Of a stretch of 64,000 nucleotides of DNA, positions 11,308 through 23,533 are shown in pieces. The position numbers were made by a program, and so were the translations under genes. Origin of the DNA: Moringa oleifera (Eukaryota; Streptophyta; Magnoliopsida; Brassicales; Moringaceae); contig JAJFZO010000344.1 in the NCBI GenBank assembly GCA_021397835.1, positions 6,448,001 to 6,512,000 on the forward strand, given 5' to 3'. The notes beneath the pieces were generated by a model. The model was not told the DNA's origin and searched no databases. It worked only from the letters and a program-made list of their open reading frames with translations. How positions within the stretch are numbered: position 1 is the stretch's first letter; every line of letters starts with the position of its first letter.

Positions 11308-14266
11308 ATGGCAACCTTTGCAGGGACTACTCAGAAGTGTAAGGCATGCGAGAAGACTGTGTATTTGGTTGATCAGCTTACTGCTGACAACAAAGTGTAT
11401 CACAAGGCTTGTTTTAGATGTCACCACTGCAAGGGAACCCTCAAGGTGAGACACGCCAATGCTAAACTCTTCCTATATTCACTTTTATCATTCCTGCTGC
11501 CTTTGCTTAATTTTGATTGATATGCCCACTTTTTAATTCGGTCGTTTTGTGCTTGATTGTGGAGTTTATATCAATTTTTGTGTAAGGATGGTGGTTCTGG
11601 GACTTCTTGAAGTGTTTTCGATTCACTTTGGTTGGTGCTGGGTAGATGTAATGGTGAAAACTTGCTGATTATGATCCCTGTTTGGGTTTTGAGAGTAACG
11701 TTTAGATAGTGAAAGATGGATTTGCCCTTTCCAAAACTAAACTTATTGTTTTGTACTAAAATAGGAATTAACTAATGATTTAATAGCCGAAGAAAGTTCA
11801 GTATACTGATAGCCTCTAATGCTCTGTGTTCATGCTGGTTGATCAGAAACTTTGTTCTAGAAATTTCTCAAGGGACAATCAAGTCTGGATTTTAATGTTT
11901 AATATACTTTATGTCAAGAAGGCTTTGAGAATGTAGCTATACCTTCCTTGGATTTCTTGTGCTTACTGTGTCAAGGAAAGCCACTTCTACCCCTGTCACT
12001 ATGTGTGGGATATGGCCTAAGTTAAAGATCAGAAGAGATGATATCATATTGCATCCTTCTCAAGAAATGGAATACAGAAATATGTATTTAACTTTTTTGT
12101 CAATTTTTCTTTTCTAAATGTTACGGGTATCTTACTTACAAAAAATAGCAATTGAACAATGGAAAAGCATACTAAAGCTTTCAGGATTTATGGTTGATTC
12201 ATTATGTAAGTTTTGGCTAAGAAGAAAAAGCTCAGTGATTTTAAGAAATGAGAATGAATCTGGATATTGAAGAGTTTCTGTTTGCTATCATTTGTTTGGG
12301 AAGCTAAGTAGGATAGAGGGCAGAGACAAGAGAAAATAATGGGAAACAGATGGGATAGGCAACGTCACATTTTGGAAGGCTAGTTGCTTGATGGTGGCTT
12401 CTGCAATGTGGTTTCTAACTCTAATCATGGCTACCTTGGCCTTTTAAAGTTTTCCTTATCATCTCCTCATGAGAACCGCATCAATCCTTCTCCAGGCTTG
12501 ACTCCATTATCCGACTCCCTGTTGTCTTATCTCACAGCTAGTGATGGTAATGATTAGGAGTTCTTGCCGCAATCGTCCTACTTGTATCCTTTGTTTATTA
12601 CCAAAACATTCTTTGTTTGAATATCGGTTGGTGATTTATATTACATAGCTTGCTCCTACCTTGGCTACATATTAGAAGTTGAAATTGTTGTCCAATCCTT
12701 ACCTTTGATAGCAATAACAATGTGGTGATAGATTGATCACCAAGGTATTTACAGATTGAAGAATGCAATGCACTGGTTCATAGTGCTTCAACCTTTATGT
12801 CTGAATTATGTTATGCTGGTCTTGTGTTATGATCAAGTTAATGCTATTGCTGACTTTGTGCAAAATTTGTTTATGTTGTGAAGTCTGAGGTATTCTGTGG
12901 TCATAATAATATTTAAAATACAAAGAAGACTTCCTTTCCATTTTTCTTAGATAGTTAACAACTCAATTGTTCTTATTTCATGGGCTGTCTTCTTCTACAA
13001 CTATGCAGCTGAGTAATTACAGCTCCTTTGAGGGTGTTTTGTATTGCAAGCCTCACTTTGATCAACTCTTTAAGATGACTGGCAGCTTGGATAAAAGCTT
13101 CGAAGGTAGTTAGCTGTTCCTTTTTTCTTTGGCTCTTTTTTTCTGTAGGCATATTTGCCTGTGCTAAGATGAATTTTTCAAGCTTATTCATGGGCAGTTT
13201 TTTATTTTCTATTCTCTAGGAACTCCAAAAACTGTTAGGGTTGACAGATCCGCTGATCAGGTATCGGACACTACGGAATTTTTACTGTTCTTCAGGCCTA
13301 TCTGTTATATTTTGAACTCAGGTCAAGATTGTTTGATGTGTGTTCTAAGCGTATGAAGATGTTTCCTTTGGGTGGATATTGTGCAGGTTCATTCCAACAG
13401 CAGAGTTTCAAGTATGTTTGCTGGGACTCAAGAAAAATGTGTTGCTTGCAAGAAAACAGTTTACCCAATTGAAAAGGTAAACTTAGCAATTTGACATATT
13501 ATTTTGCAACTTGGTTGGAGGTGACATCTGTTTCTTAGATAATTTTCCATCAAACAACAGATCTATCCATATGATTGTTTATCTTTCCCATTATATAATT
13601 TTTCATTTATCATGTAATTTTCTGCTTGGTTACTTGTTATTGGTATCAAATTGAGGAGTCCAGTTTTCTGGAACTAGACCTCAGTGGCTATTAGACATGG
13701 CTTGGCCTTTACATGATCTGAAATGAGAAACCCATAAGTACGAATAATTTCTGTTAAGAACTTAGTTTTGCCAGTTCTGTATGAGAGAATTAACAAAAAT
13801 GCTGAAAGAAAGATTAGGAAGCCATATGAGATCTGAAATAAAGAAAATGCCTTCAAACACTTGGAACTTAGAGGGATACAAGGGACCTATTTGCCATTTC
13901 TCAGTAACAATTTACACAAGCCCTTATGCAATAGTCTTTACAACATCACATGCTATATTTGTTCTTTCATAATCTAGTATGCTCATAAATATATTTCATT
14001 GTTGTTCATAAGGGATACAAGGGTTTGTTTTAACCCTTTTTTTCTGCCTATTTCAGGTGGCAGTTGATGGCACATCATATCATAAGGCGTGTTTCAGGTG
14101 CACCCATGGAGGCTGCGTGATCAGCCCATCAAACTATGTAGCCCACGAACATCGCCTCTATTGCAAGCATCATCACAACCAGCTCTTCAAGCAGAAGGGT
14201 AACTTTAGCCAACTTGACAAGCATGAAGTAGTCAAGGGGGTGACTGAGGAGGACACAGTGGCCTGA
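11308..14266 (+). CDS. WLIM1: WLIM1-type two-LIM-domain protein
   Basis: Five in-phase exons give 191 residues: 11308-11445, 13009-13105, 13220-13260, 13387-13476, 14057-14266. LIM1 (about residues 11-63) shows CKAC, then HKACFRCHHC and CKPH; LIM2 (about 110-162) shows CVAC, then HKACFRCTHGGC and CKHH. Both have the zinc ligands expected of C2HC/C2C(H) LIM fingers. The linker between the domains and the MATFAGTTQKC start match plant WLIM1 rather than WLIM2 or PLIM. These proteins bundle actin filaments in the cytoplasm and shuttle to the nucleus. The start follows a purine-rich leader with no competing in-frame ATG. Intron 1 is long (1.56 kb). A polyadenylation-like AATAAA lies at 14496-14501. 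No frameshift or missing ligand is seen. Confidence 0.93.
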
Positions 14267-15228
14267 GTAATCCTTGGGAAAGTTTTTGTGGATGCGACAG
14301 TGGTGATCTCTGAGGTATTAAGTTTTGCAGAGCCGGATGCAACTGTTGAAGCATACAATTTGAGCTGTGCGAGTTCCCATCCTTTATATCTGTTACTGAG
14401 AAAAAGCAATATTCTATAGAGCTTTAGTTTGTGGCTAAATTTTCGTGTGTTTTGCTCTGAATGGATAATAATAGACTTTGGTGTTCAGTCCTTTTAATAA
14501 ACCATGTGGATAGATAAGGAAGTCTTATGTGTGTGCTTTTGATTTGAAGCTTGAAGAGCTCCAATTTTTATTTAGTAGAGGAGTCCACTGGTGGTGACTT
14601 TCTTTCTGTCGTGTTCCTTCTTTGCGCCCTGGATTCAAATATTGCTTCTGCATTTTTCATTTTCATCATCTCTGGCATTCACTTGTTTCCAAAATAGATT
14701 GATTGTCTTTATCAAGCACTTTCAGAACCCTGTGGAAAGGCATGAGCCAGCCAGTGACACTGTTTAGAATGGAATATCTTGCCTAACATCATCTAGAATC
14801 GTTGATTCCAACCAAGAAAATGTTAATTTTGTTCATATTCTTCTAATCAGAATCAAGAACTTGTCTTTTACCACCATTTCCATAACAGAGGATTCCTACA
14901 TAAATATAACCAGCTAAATGCATTAACTTGGTAAACATTCCCAAGTGATCACCTAAAGACTTAGCTTCACATTCTTCCTTGTCTGTCCATCCTCTGGAAC
15001 TGCCAAGTCTGGCTCGTGATCATGTACCACATAAAAACGGCACAATTCTGAAGAATTAGTCTTAAGAAGCCAGTTATTTGAGTCTTGTGAATTTTTTTTT
15101 GGGTTTTGCTGTATCTGCTCAAGTATCATGTCCTCATCAAGAGTTGCCAGCAATTAAAGAGTTATTGTCACTGGAAATGAGACTGAAAATGGGTCTCAAT
15201 TCAATCGGTTTGTCTGGAATAGGGTGAC

Positions 15229-15695
15229 TATTTGTCTGGTTTGCGCTTAAATGAGAATGCACACAAAGTTTTTGATGAAATGCCTGTGCAACAAGGTTAA
15301 ATGACATTACCAAGCAAGTACATAATTGTTTTAGTAAGGTTAATGGTTTTCTTCATGAGGTCTGATGATCAACAGCGTCCCTCTATTTGGAGACAGAAGA
15401 CAAATCGCTTTGGGTGACGGCCTAGGATATTATATTGCCTACACGAGCCATGTTTCATATGATGAGTGAGGAAGACAGTGGAGATGCTGCACCTTGGTGC
15501 TATGAGGTGTTACTGATTGCTTTTAGGCTGATGAGTGCTAAGCCTGGAGTTTTGACTTCAGTTGCGAAGGTCTTATGGAGTTGTGATGATTTTTGTTCAA
15601 CTTCAAAGTCCACTTGAAAGCCTGAGTCAAGAGAAATTATGGTGAGAGATCGTTTTCATTCCCAAAGGAATCTGCTTCTGCAATGATTATCCATA
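15229..15695 (+). pseudogene. Remnant of a PPR-DYW (pentatricopeptide repeat) gene
   Basis: Three fragments in the same order as in PLS-class PPR proteins lie on +. 15229-15297 reads like a PPR repeat (…ENAHKVFDEMPVQQG). 15435-15600 reads ARAMFHMMSEEDS…IAFRLMSAKPG…, like PPR/E-type repeats. About 15632-15695 reads REIMVRDRFH and then, after a frame change, GICFCNDY, the end of a DYW cytidine-deaminase-like domain. Stops and frame changes separate the pieces, and most of a full PPR gene is missing. Intact members edit organelle RNA. Alternative: chance similarity of the middle piece. The ordered DYW terminus makes a true relic more likely. Confidence 0.6.
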
Positions 15696-16586
15696 GTAAT
15701 TAATTCTTCCATACTTCCAATGTAAGCAAAGCAAGTGGCCTGAGGAGGCTTTTCGACGAAGTTTAGCATCTCTTCAAGCTGTTGCAGAAAGTTCACCCCA
15801 CATTCTCTGATGGCAGACCGATGTCACTGTGAATTCAGTCTTCTGAAATCAATGAATGGGATGTAGCTGTTGGGATTGTACGAGAGTGACCTACCAATTA
15901 ACAAGAACCGTTCACCCTATGCCTTGATTAAGAGCTGTATCTCAGACATTAATGAGGAGATGCAACTTGCACGGAGATAATATGGGACAGTATGCTCCGG
16001 CAGGTATGGCAAGCCCTGCACCGGGAAAAATTGCCTCACAACTCATTAGTCTGATTGTATATCGAATGATTGTTTTAAAAGAAACCAAATTTATATACTG
16101 CTTTGAATTGGGTAGATAGCAGAACGACTGATGGTCCACGTTGAAGGAATTTTATGCATAACACAACCAGTTTTCATGCTTGCAGAATGTTCTGAAGATG
16201 AGCTGGTTGCATTTGTCCCACTGAAAAGCTTCGAGGAAGTGGAGCAATGCTTTTAACTTATTAAAGGAAAGAAAAGGCAACCTCTTTGCTTTATTAGTCC
16301 TCATTCTTGCCTGTCTAGCCCTTGACCATGGAAGGGGGGGTACCAGCTGACTTTCACATTAGATGGTGAGAAGGCTTCTACTGCTTTTATTGCTTTGAAA
16401 CTTGTTGGTTTGATAGTGGTCAGAAAGTCAAAAATGTGCAGAGCTGATTATGGCTGGAGTTTTATTAACCTGTCCCGCTGAGTTATTCGTCTTGACCTTT
16501 TGGTCTGCACTTGATACTTTTCTTCTAGCTTACCTAATGTTACGTGCTTGTTACAGGAAGGAGTATTATCCTCTTAAATCTGGGTG

Positions 16587-16696
16587 TTTATAATACCATG
16601 AACAGGAAAGATGTCTGTCTTTGGTACACAGATGAACGAGGGTTTTTTATAATACCATTAACAGGAAAGATGTCTGTCTTTGGTGCACAGATGAAC
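16587..16696. repeat. 59-bp tandem duplication, two copies
   Basis: A unit beginning TTTATAATACCAT and containing GAAAGATGTCTGTCTTTGG recurs with a 59-base period. The copies differ by only a few substitutions over about 50 bases, indicating a fairly recent local duplication in non-coding DNA. Confidence 0.85.
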
Positions 16697-17465
16697 CACT
16701 AATGTTATCAACCTTTTGATGTAAGCAGGCCTCTTGTCGTGCCTGTAATCGTAGTTAGCTAAGGTTCAGAACAATGCCTCTGCAACTCCTATTGGTACCA
16801 GTAAACTTGAAAACAAGATTTAAGTCCAGGATCATCCAGTAAGCCTTGACTCACATAAATCATGTCAGATTCTCGCGCACTGTTGAAATATTCTTTATAT
16901 TTTCCAGTTCCTTGTGCTAGAAGGCGAGTTGTTGTTTGTTTCTTGAGAATATCCAATTTCTGTCAGGGAATGTTGCTTGAGCCAAAATCCCTCAAGTCCA
17001 GTAGTTCATCATTGTTTCTGGCACAGATACAGGAAACTGGTTGTTTCAGTTTGTGATCTTTAGTTCTCCATTCATGCCATTCTGACTATCAGGTCAAGTT
17101 GCTTAGGGACATAATGATCTCATATCTCTACTAATATGTGTTCATTAATCATTTCATGATCTTTGGACCGTTCAGGAAGAATTTTGTGATCTTTTCAAGC
17201 AATGATGATAAGCTGTATACATTCTTTGTATTCCTATTGGATTAGCTCAGCAAAAGGCCCACCTGCAACTTTCCTTGTTGATATTTTATACCTTTCCCTT
17301 GTTACTGTTTCCCTTAATTGCATAGATCCTGCCACTCTCTCGTTACTTGTAATAGCAGTGAGATTTACATAATATGAATTTATTCACAGCTCCATTGATA
17401 ATCAACTAATCATATAAATTTGAAAGCTTGAAGCCTGAGAAAAGAAATACCAATGGTATAAGTAG

Positions 17466-17515
17466 TAAGAACTGTGTCAATTGGATTCTCTAAGAACTGT
17501 GTCAATTGGATTCTC
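17466..17515. repeat. 25-bp perfect tandem duplication
   Basis: The unit starting TAAGAACTGTGTCAATTG is present twice without a mismatch (17466-17490 and 17491-17515). It is non-coding. Confidence 0.9.
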
Positions 17516-18022
17516 AAGCTATTGGTTAAAAGACTCAGGCAACCATTGATACCGACTCTGAAGGAAAACTTTAGTTCATTACAGAATAGTACTTGATTAC
17601 AACTATCCTTCCACAATTTACCCTTTTCCTATACAAAGTATGCATTACGCAGATCTGCACTTCAAAGTTTTTGTTAACTTTGCTCGCTGCTTCCTTCCCT
17701 GAATCAGAAACCCTTTGATTTCCACAGGTTCTGCAGAATCTGGAGCTGCACACTATATCCATAGCAATCCACTTCTCGACGGTCTATTGTGCAGCAAACA
17801 GCAGAACATGGAACATGTTGTGTTCAGCTTGCAGCCTCTGAGATGCTCTGCAGAGAGGGTTGCCAAGTTCTTGATTTCAGACCAGCTGGATTAGCTGAAC
17901 CTGTCGATTTGGGTCGGTGTCTTTCATGCTTTGTCACCTGAACATGTTTTGGCAGATTAGAAAATGAACAACAAGATTCCCTGAAAGAAAGGAAGCAGAG
18001 AGAAAATAATTGGAAAGCAATT

Positions 18023-18576
18023 TCACTGACAAATTGAATCCACCTGATTGTCCTCCCGTTCAGATCTTCTTCCTCCTGTTTCTGCGCTCAAACCATCCTT
18101 CTGGTTCACCCTCTCAGCCGATTCTCCTTGGTTTTTCTTCATCTTTGCACATTTCTTCGCCCACAATCCCTTCATAACCTCTGAAATCCAACAAAGAAAT
18201 CACAATTCAAATCAGACCCAGTTGCACAGAATCAAAATCTGTATCACAGAACAAGAAAAACAGTTGACCAAACAGATTATCACACACCTTGAGTAGTGAT
18301 AAGCCTATAAACCTGGCCGACAACAAGAGTATCCGTCGGCCGGAGAAGCTTAATCCTCGTCAACCGAACGGAGTTTCCATTGTTTCCGGAACTATTCGGG
18401 CATCCATCATCCTTCCCAGATGGACACAAAGTGCTGGAGATGAGAAGCGCCACATAGTGACCAGGATTCGTCCTCATAACCTCACTAGCACTCACCGGCC
18501 AATACAGCCTATCCACTTTCCCAGACGGGTGCTGTATCACCAACGTCGCTGCATCTATCGCCTGACAGTTCCCCAT
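18023..18576 (-). CDS. DUF4228 (PADRE) domain protein
   Basis: Two exons on -, 18576-18288 and 18180-18023, give 148 residues. The start MGNCQA is the conserved start of this plant family and offers Gly2 for N-myristoylation with a neighbouring Cys4 for acylation. An in-frame upstream ATG at 18657 was not chosen because it would bury this motif. The diagnostic core (RIKLLRPTDTLVVGQVYRLI, about residues 74-93) is followed by a basic, low-complexity tail of about 50 residues. Family members are often induced by pathogens and abiotic stress; their biochemical role is unknown. A TATA-like sequence lies about 110 bases upstream, in the right place for a promoter. Loss or membrane release of the protein cannot be judged from sequence. 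Confidence 0.88.
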
Positions 18577-18682
18577 TCTCCTCCTCCACCACAGAACCCA
18601 ACAGGGCAAGCAGAAGAAGGAAGGTGAAAGTGCACAAACAGTGTCTTTTATAGCCACCGCCCACCAACCATGGCCATGCGGG

Positions 18683-18690
18683 TATATATA
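18683..18690 (-). promoter_or_regulatory. TATA box of the DUF4228 gene
   Basis: TATATATA lies 107-114 bases upstream of the chosen ATG, between GC-richer flanks. Its position implies a 5' UTR of roughly 70-80 bases. It also supports starting at MGNC: an ATG at 18657 would leave almost no leader. Confidence 0.6.
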
Positions 18691-18699
18691 ACAAGCTCC

Positions 18700-21600
18700 T
18701 TCTGGTCTAATTAATTAGCATTAATGGTGATTAGTTGTCAATAAATCATAGTAGTAACTGAGCTCAGTGGGTGCAGGAATCGCGAGGTAACATTGCTAAT
18801 TAAGGTTAAAGTTTGGTAATTTCCGAAGTGGGTTAATGGTAATTACATCAAATGATGTGGGTTGTCTCGGAAGAGACAACAGGGCAGTGAAGGGGCCACA
18901 GGTGATTAGCAGTCTTTAATTAGTTTCTTAATCACATTAACGTTACTAATCCTTTTGGTCCACCACGTCGGCATCACCGTTGAAAACACTGTTCAATCCA
19001 CAGACTGTCTCGTCGCCACCCGGAAAAAAAGGCACTTCCTGAACCGTTACATTACACATTTTTGTTTGCCAGTAATACCCTCCGCACGCGCTTCCATACA
19101 AATAAATCAATTAATCCAATTCATTTAATTTTAAAATTAATTTTAAGACAAATATTTTTTTAATTTTTATCTGATTAAATTGAATCTTGATATAAATTAA
19201 TATAAAAAATTAAATATATGTTTATAATTAAAATATCTAAAAAAATTATTTTATTTTAAGTTAAGTTATAAATTTTTAAATAATTTTTAATTTACAAATT
19301 ATTTATTATAAGACTTTTAATTTTTAATATTAAATTTTTAAAAAATAATTTTTAATCTTAAAAAAATTTTGACGATGATTTAAATACTTATTTATATTTA
19401 CAAAAAATTAAATTTAAATTAATATTTAATTTAAAATATTTTAATTTTTAATTTTTTAAATATAAATTTTGAATATTATTAAAAAAATTATATAAGAGAT
19501 ATTTATATGTATTGAATTTGAGTTTAATTGTGAACCGAGGTTTTTAATTTAAAATAATATTCTATTAAATAAAACTTTTTTAGGGAATCAAATTTTCTTA
19601 ACACGAGCAATTTAAATGTTTGTTGTTTTTGCAAGACTGGTAGTGATGTAATGAAAATCATCGTAGCATGTGACGGGCACGCACATGAGGGAGCGTGGCT
19701 GGTGAGGTGGGGCCTGGGAGGGCCGTTTCACGCTGGCCACCCAACAGTAGAGATAAGGCGTGAAATTTTGTGTGCATCTGTTGGGGAGTGGGTCCCAAGT
19801 GGTCACCACCACATGCAGATCCGTCGACACGTAATGAGTGCGTGTCGCGTGTGCGCGAGAGGCCCTGCCCTTCCTTCTGTCACTTTTTTTTTTCTTTTTT
19901 TTTTTAAAAGAAAATTCAGCTTTTGTGCGTTACAATACAAAAGGACCCGAAAAAGAGGGGATTCCTATTTTGCCAAAGCAAAGCTTCTGTTGTAAAGGCT
20001 AGCAGGTAAAGTCTGTTCCTTTTTGTATTTCTTAATATAATAATAACACTTTATTAATATTAATTTTAATAAATTATTAAAAATTTAAGTTTAACACACT
20101 TGTAATTATTTTCAATTAAATTTAGTTTTAAATGCTTTGAGATCCAATGTGTACCTGTTGCCCACACCACAGCCTTAAGTGTGTGATTGTGATTCATCGG
20201 GAGAGCAAGGGGCCCATTATAAGCTCCCATCACGGCTTCATGGTCATGATTCATCCAGATTAAATATCAAAATTTTTTTATTAATTTTAATTATATTAAT
20301 TTTTTTAAAAATCAACATTTTTTGAATCAATAAATAATGTTAATTTTTTTTAATGATCAACGATCCTGATTCTCTCTTTTACTATGGCTTTTGGGCACCA
20401 ACATCACATTCATTTTCTTTTTTTTTAAATTAACTTTATTTTTTTAGTAAAAATAAAAATCGGCCTTATTGTTTCACTGAAAACAAAGATGTTTAGTTAA
20501 TATCAACTAGGGGCACTGTAAAAATGAGCTGATTATGTCAGATTTTTGCCGTTAATTAACCATGATTATATTAAATTTTTTAAGTGATTAATCTTATATA
20601 TAGTATCTGGACCGGAGAGAATTGCCAGCACATGCTAGGCTATCGGTTTCTCGTAAAATTAACCTGGTCACATGCTAAACCATACTTCCGATATCTTGAA
20701 ACGCTACATTATGTGCATAATATGATAATTTTTTATTAAAAAATTAATTAGTATTAATCATAAAATAATTAAGCTAGGTCATCTCGTATTTAGTAACTTT
20801 AGAAAAACTTTGGCATCTACATGGGGAGTAAACACGTTTTGCTTAGATGTGACAAAAAGAAAGAATTAATTGTATTATTTTTTATTATTTCATTGCTATT
20901 TGAGTAAATACATAAACTTTTGAAGATTAATCATTTAAAATAACTAGTTATTTGAAATTAAGATAATATCAAAATATTAGAAGGGCATATAAAAAGTAAA
21001 AATTAAAATATTAAATAAATAATAATGATGTTAATTTTAAGTTAACAGTCACTTATTCGTATTATATCATAAGTATTATTTATTTTAAGATATTTTTAAT
21101 AAAATTTATTATTATGTTGATATTTTTTTAAAGTAACTAAAACTTTTATGTATTATATGATTATATTTATATTTATTTAAAATAAAAAATAAAATTAACA
21201 TATTATAAAAAAATAGAATCCATTTCACCAAAGTGAGATATTAATTTTTTAAAAAATAAGAGAAATTAGTTTTTGCCAATAATACTAAGTGAGTGGGCTG
21301 ACCTAATCCAAGAAAGCATATCTTTAATGTATGATTATTGTATAAAGCCATGTGGAAGACTAAAGTACCATGCCTTACCATCTTAAATCATGCACTTCTT
21401 CTTTCTTTTGCTAGGTGGATGATACACTTTCTTTTCTACAAATAAATAAGTGGGGGGAACTACAACAATATTAAATATTAGTGGATCAAAGATCTCAACT
21501 CCTTCAGTACAGAATCTGCACACCCACATAAAATTATGAGGAAAATCCCAACTTTAATATTGCTTTTGTTCTTGATTTAAATATTAAAAGTAAGTGGGTA

Positions 21601-23533
21601 TCATTGAGTCCTCCCTCCTTTTGAAGTGGGTAACTAGGAACAACAATTGGCACACCACCTTGGCATTTATAATTTGGCAAACACCCCACCAAACCAGCAT
21701 TCAGAATATTTTCAGGGTGCCTGAGAGGAGATTGTTTTGTTTTGTACATGACACAAAGCCGAGAAATGAGCATTGGGTATCAATGTATTTCTCGGCGAGG
21801 TTCATTAATAATTTGCCAAAATTCAGTAAAAGCCAAGATTTTGTTGTTATTTTTGTCACATGGGAACTAGTAGGTGTATGGTATGATTAAGATTTAGAGA
21901 ATACTTGTTTGGTTGGATGGTCATATGAAATCTTTCTCCAACTTAGACACAATTCAATTTGGGTGAGACGACAATTATCCAATCACTAACATCTTATCCT
22001 GACCATAATCCTCTTTAAGTATATTATTACTACCGCGATAATATTTGTGGTTGATTAATAGAAAAAAAAAAGTGGGCATAAGATATCATAAGTTGATTTT
22101 TCAAAAAAAAATTCATAATAAAATTTTTTATCTTAGTGCCTAGTTTTTCGAATTGAATACTTGAAAACAATAACAGAAGATCATCAAAAGCATAGAAATT
22201 TAAGAGAAGTGGGTCTGCGTTTTGAAAGGATTCTATTGAGCATTTGGTGTCAAGCATAAAAATGACAGATACCTTTTTTTCACTTGATCAGTAGAGCATG
22301 GAGAGGCAGTTGTGGCTAGGCTACCCAGTTGAAGCTTCCACTGATCAAATGGTTGGTACTGCTTTCAGCTGTTGCAACTTTTCTGGGTCACTTTTTTCTT
22401 TCCTTTAAGTACTTTTTCAGCACCATGGAAGAATAATTGCTTAAACAAACCAACCCAAAATGCTCTTCAGGATCCACACTAAAGTTTTCAGCTTTTGATA
22501 TAATACAAAGCAGCATTTTCTGTTCATATCCAGGGAGACCCTTCTTGCTACTCCAATCAACCTGTTGGGTGCCCAGCTTCTGCTGCGTCCGCTCACTGAT
22601 TTTGACAGATCTCAGAGGATCTTCTTCTTATAGTTATCTATAAGTTACACAAGGTTTAGTATCCTGGTGGGTGTGCATTATCTCCTTCAACTTCAATACT
22701 AGGACAGCATTCAATTCAACTGCAAGTCATAATCAACATTTATAGAAATGCTACTTGGAATCCTGGCCTTGCTTCTGACACATCATTTCCAGAAATTAAG
22801 GTTTAAAAGAGGCAATTGCCCTGTCAATGTGAGGTGCCCAATCATCAGTGACATTCATATCCAATCTAAAACTGATATACATGGTACTCCACAAAAGCCA
22901 TCTTCTTGCAATAATTACACATCCAAGGATGGAATTTCTATCACGATGGTTTTCACTGGTTCTTAAGAGCTGAAATTACCTAATGTATTCTTCTCTGTAT
23001 CCTAAAAGCCAGAGGGAGGAGGGAGAAGAGGTATATCAACTATCAAATCATTTACCCTAGCTATTCAAAAATCGAAAAAAAAAAACACAAAAAAACAATC
23101 TATTATGCATAAGTTGGTAGATTAGACGATCCAGAATGACCAAACTTTCAAAGTTATTTAAACACCACCCACGTTAAGTGGAGCATGCCATCAAATTAGT
23201 AGATGCCCCAAAGAAATACAATGGACTACAACTAGTGGAAACATTGGAGTGAAATAAAATGCACTGAATGAAATAAAATGTGAGGCAGGCAATCAAATTG
23301 TTCTTTTGCTACTTAAAATCCAGCTCTCCATTGGATTTACAGTGAGAATAAACAACTCAACAAATGTTCTAAGGCATCCTATCAAGGAAGAGACTATCTT
23401 ATACAGTTATAAAGTGTGACAAGATTCAGAGATAATGATGGTGATATTAAACAGGTGAGCCAGAAAAAGCTATCAAGAAATATTAAGAGAACGATACTTA
23501 AGAAGACCACCTAATAACTCAGTTTGCAGCATA
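18700..23533. other. AT-rich intergenic region, DUF4228 gene to NAT6
   Basis: No gene is recognised. 19090-19620 and 20260-21270 are very AT-rich, with many short inverted A/T strings, and may be old MITE debris. 19620-19900 is a GC-richer island without coding signal. 22240-23000 has several short frames, none with family features. The NAT6 3' UTR presumably occupies the last few hundred bases. Confidence 0.5.

Larger units (their letters stand above)
15696..18022. other. Intergenic region, relic PPR to DUF4228 gene
   Basis: No intact gene is seen. It holds two small tandem duplications (16587-16696 and 17466-17515), and near its right end the 3' UTR of the DUF4228 gene on -. No RNA gene was recognised. 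The 14267-15228 stretch before the PPR relic is likewise empty apart from the WLIM1 3' UTR. Confidence 0.5.

Noticed and set aside
18289..18627. 112-codon open frame on + over the DUF4228 exon
   Set aside because: Antisense shadow; the - strand carries the conserved DUF4228 core and start.
19651..19995. 114-codon open frame on + in a GC-richer island
   Set aside because: Ends in poly-Phe/Lys from homopolymers, no recognisable domain, no splice context.
21594..22966. Possible gene from several short + frames
   Set aside because: Frames cannot be joined by plausible splice sites into a protein with known features.
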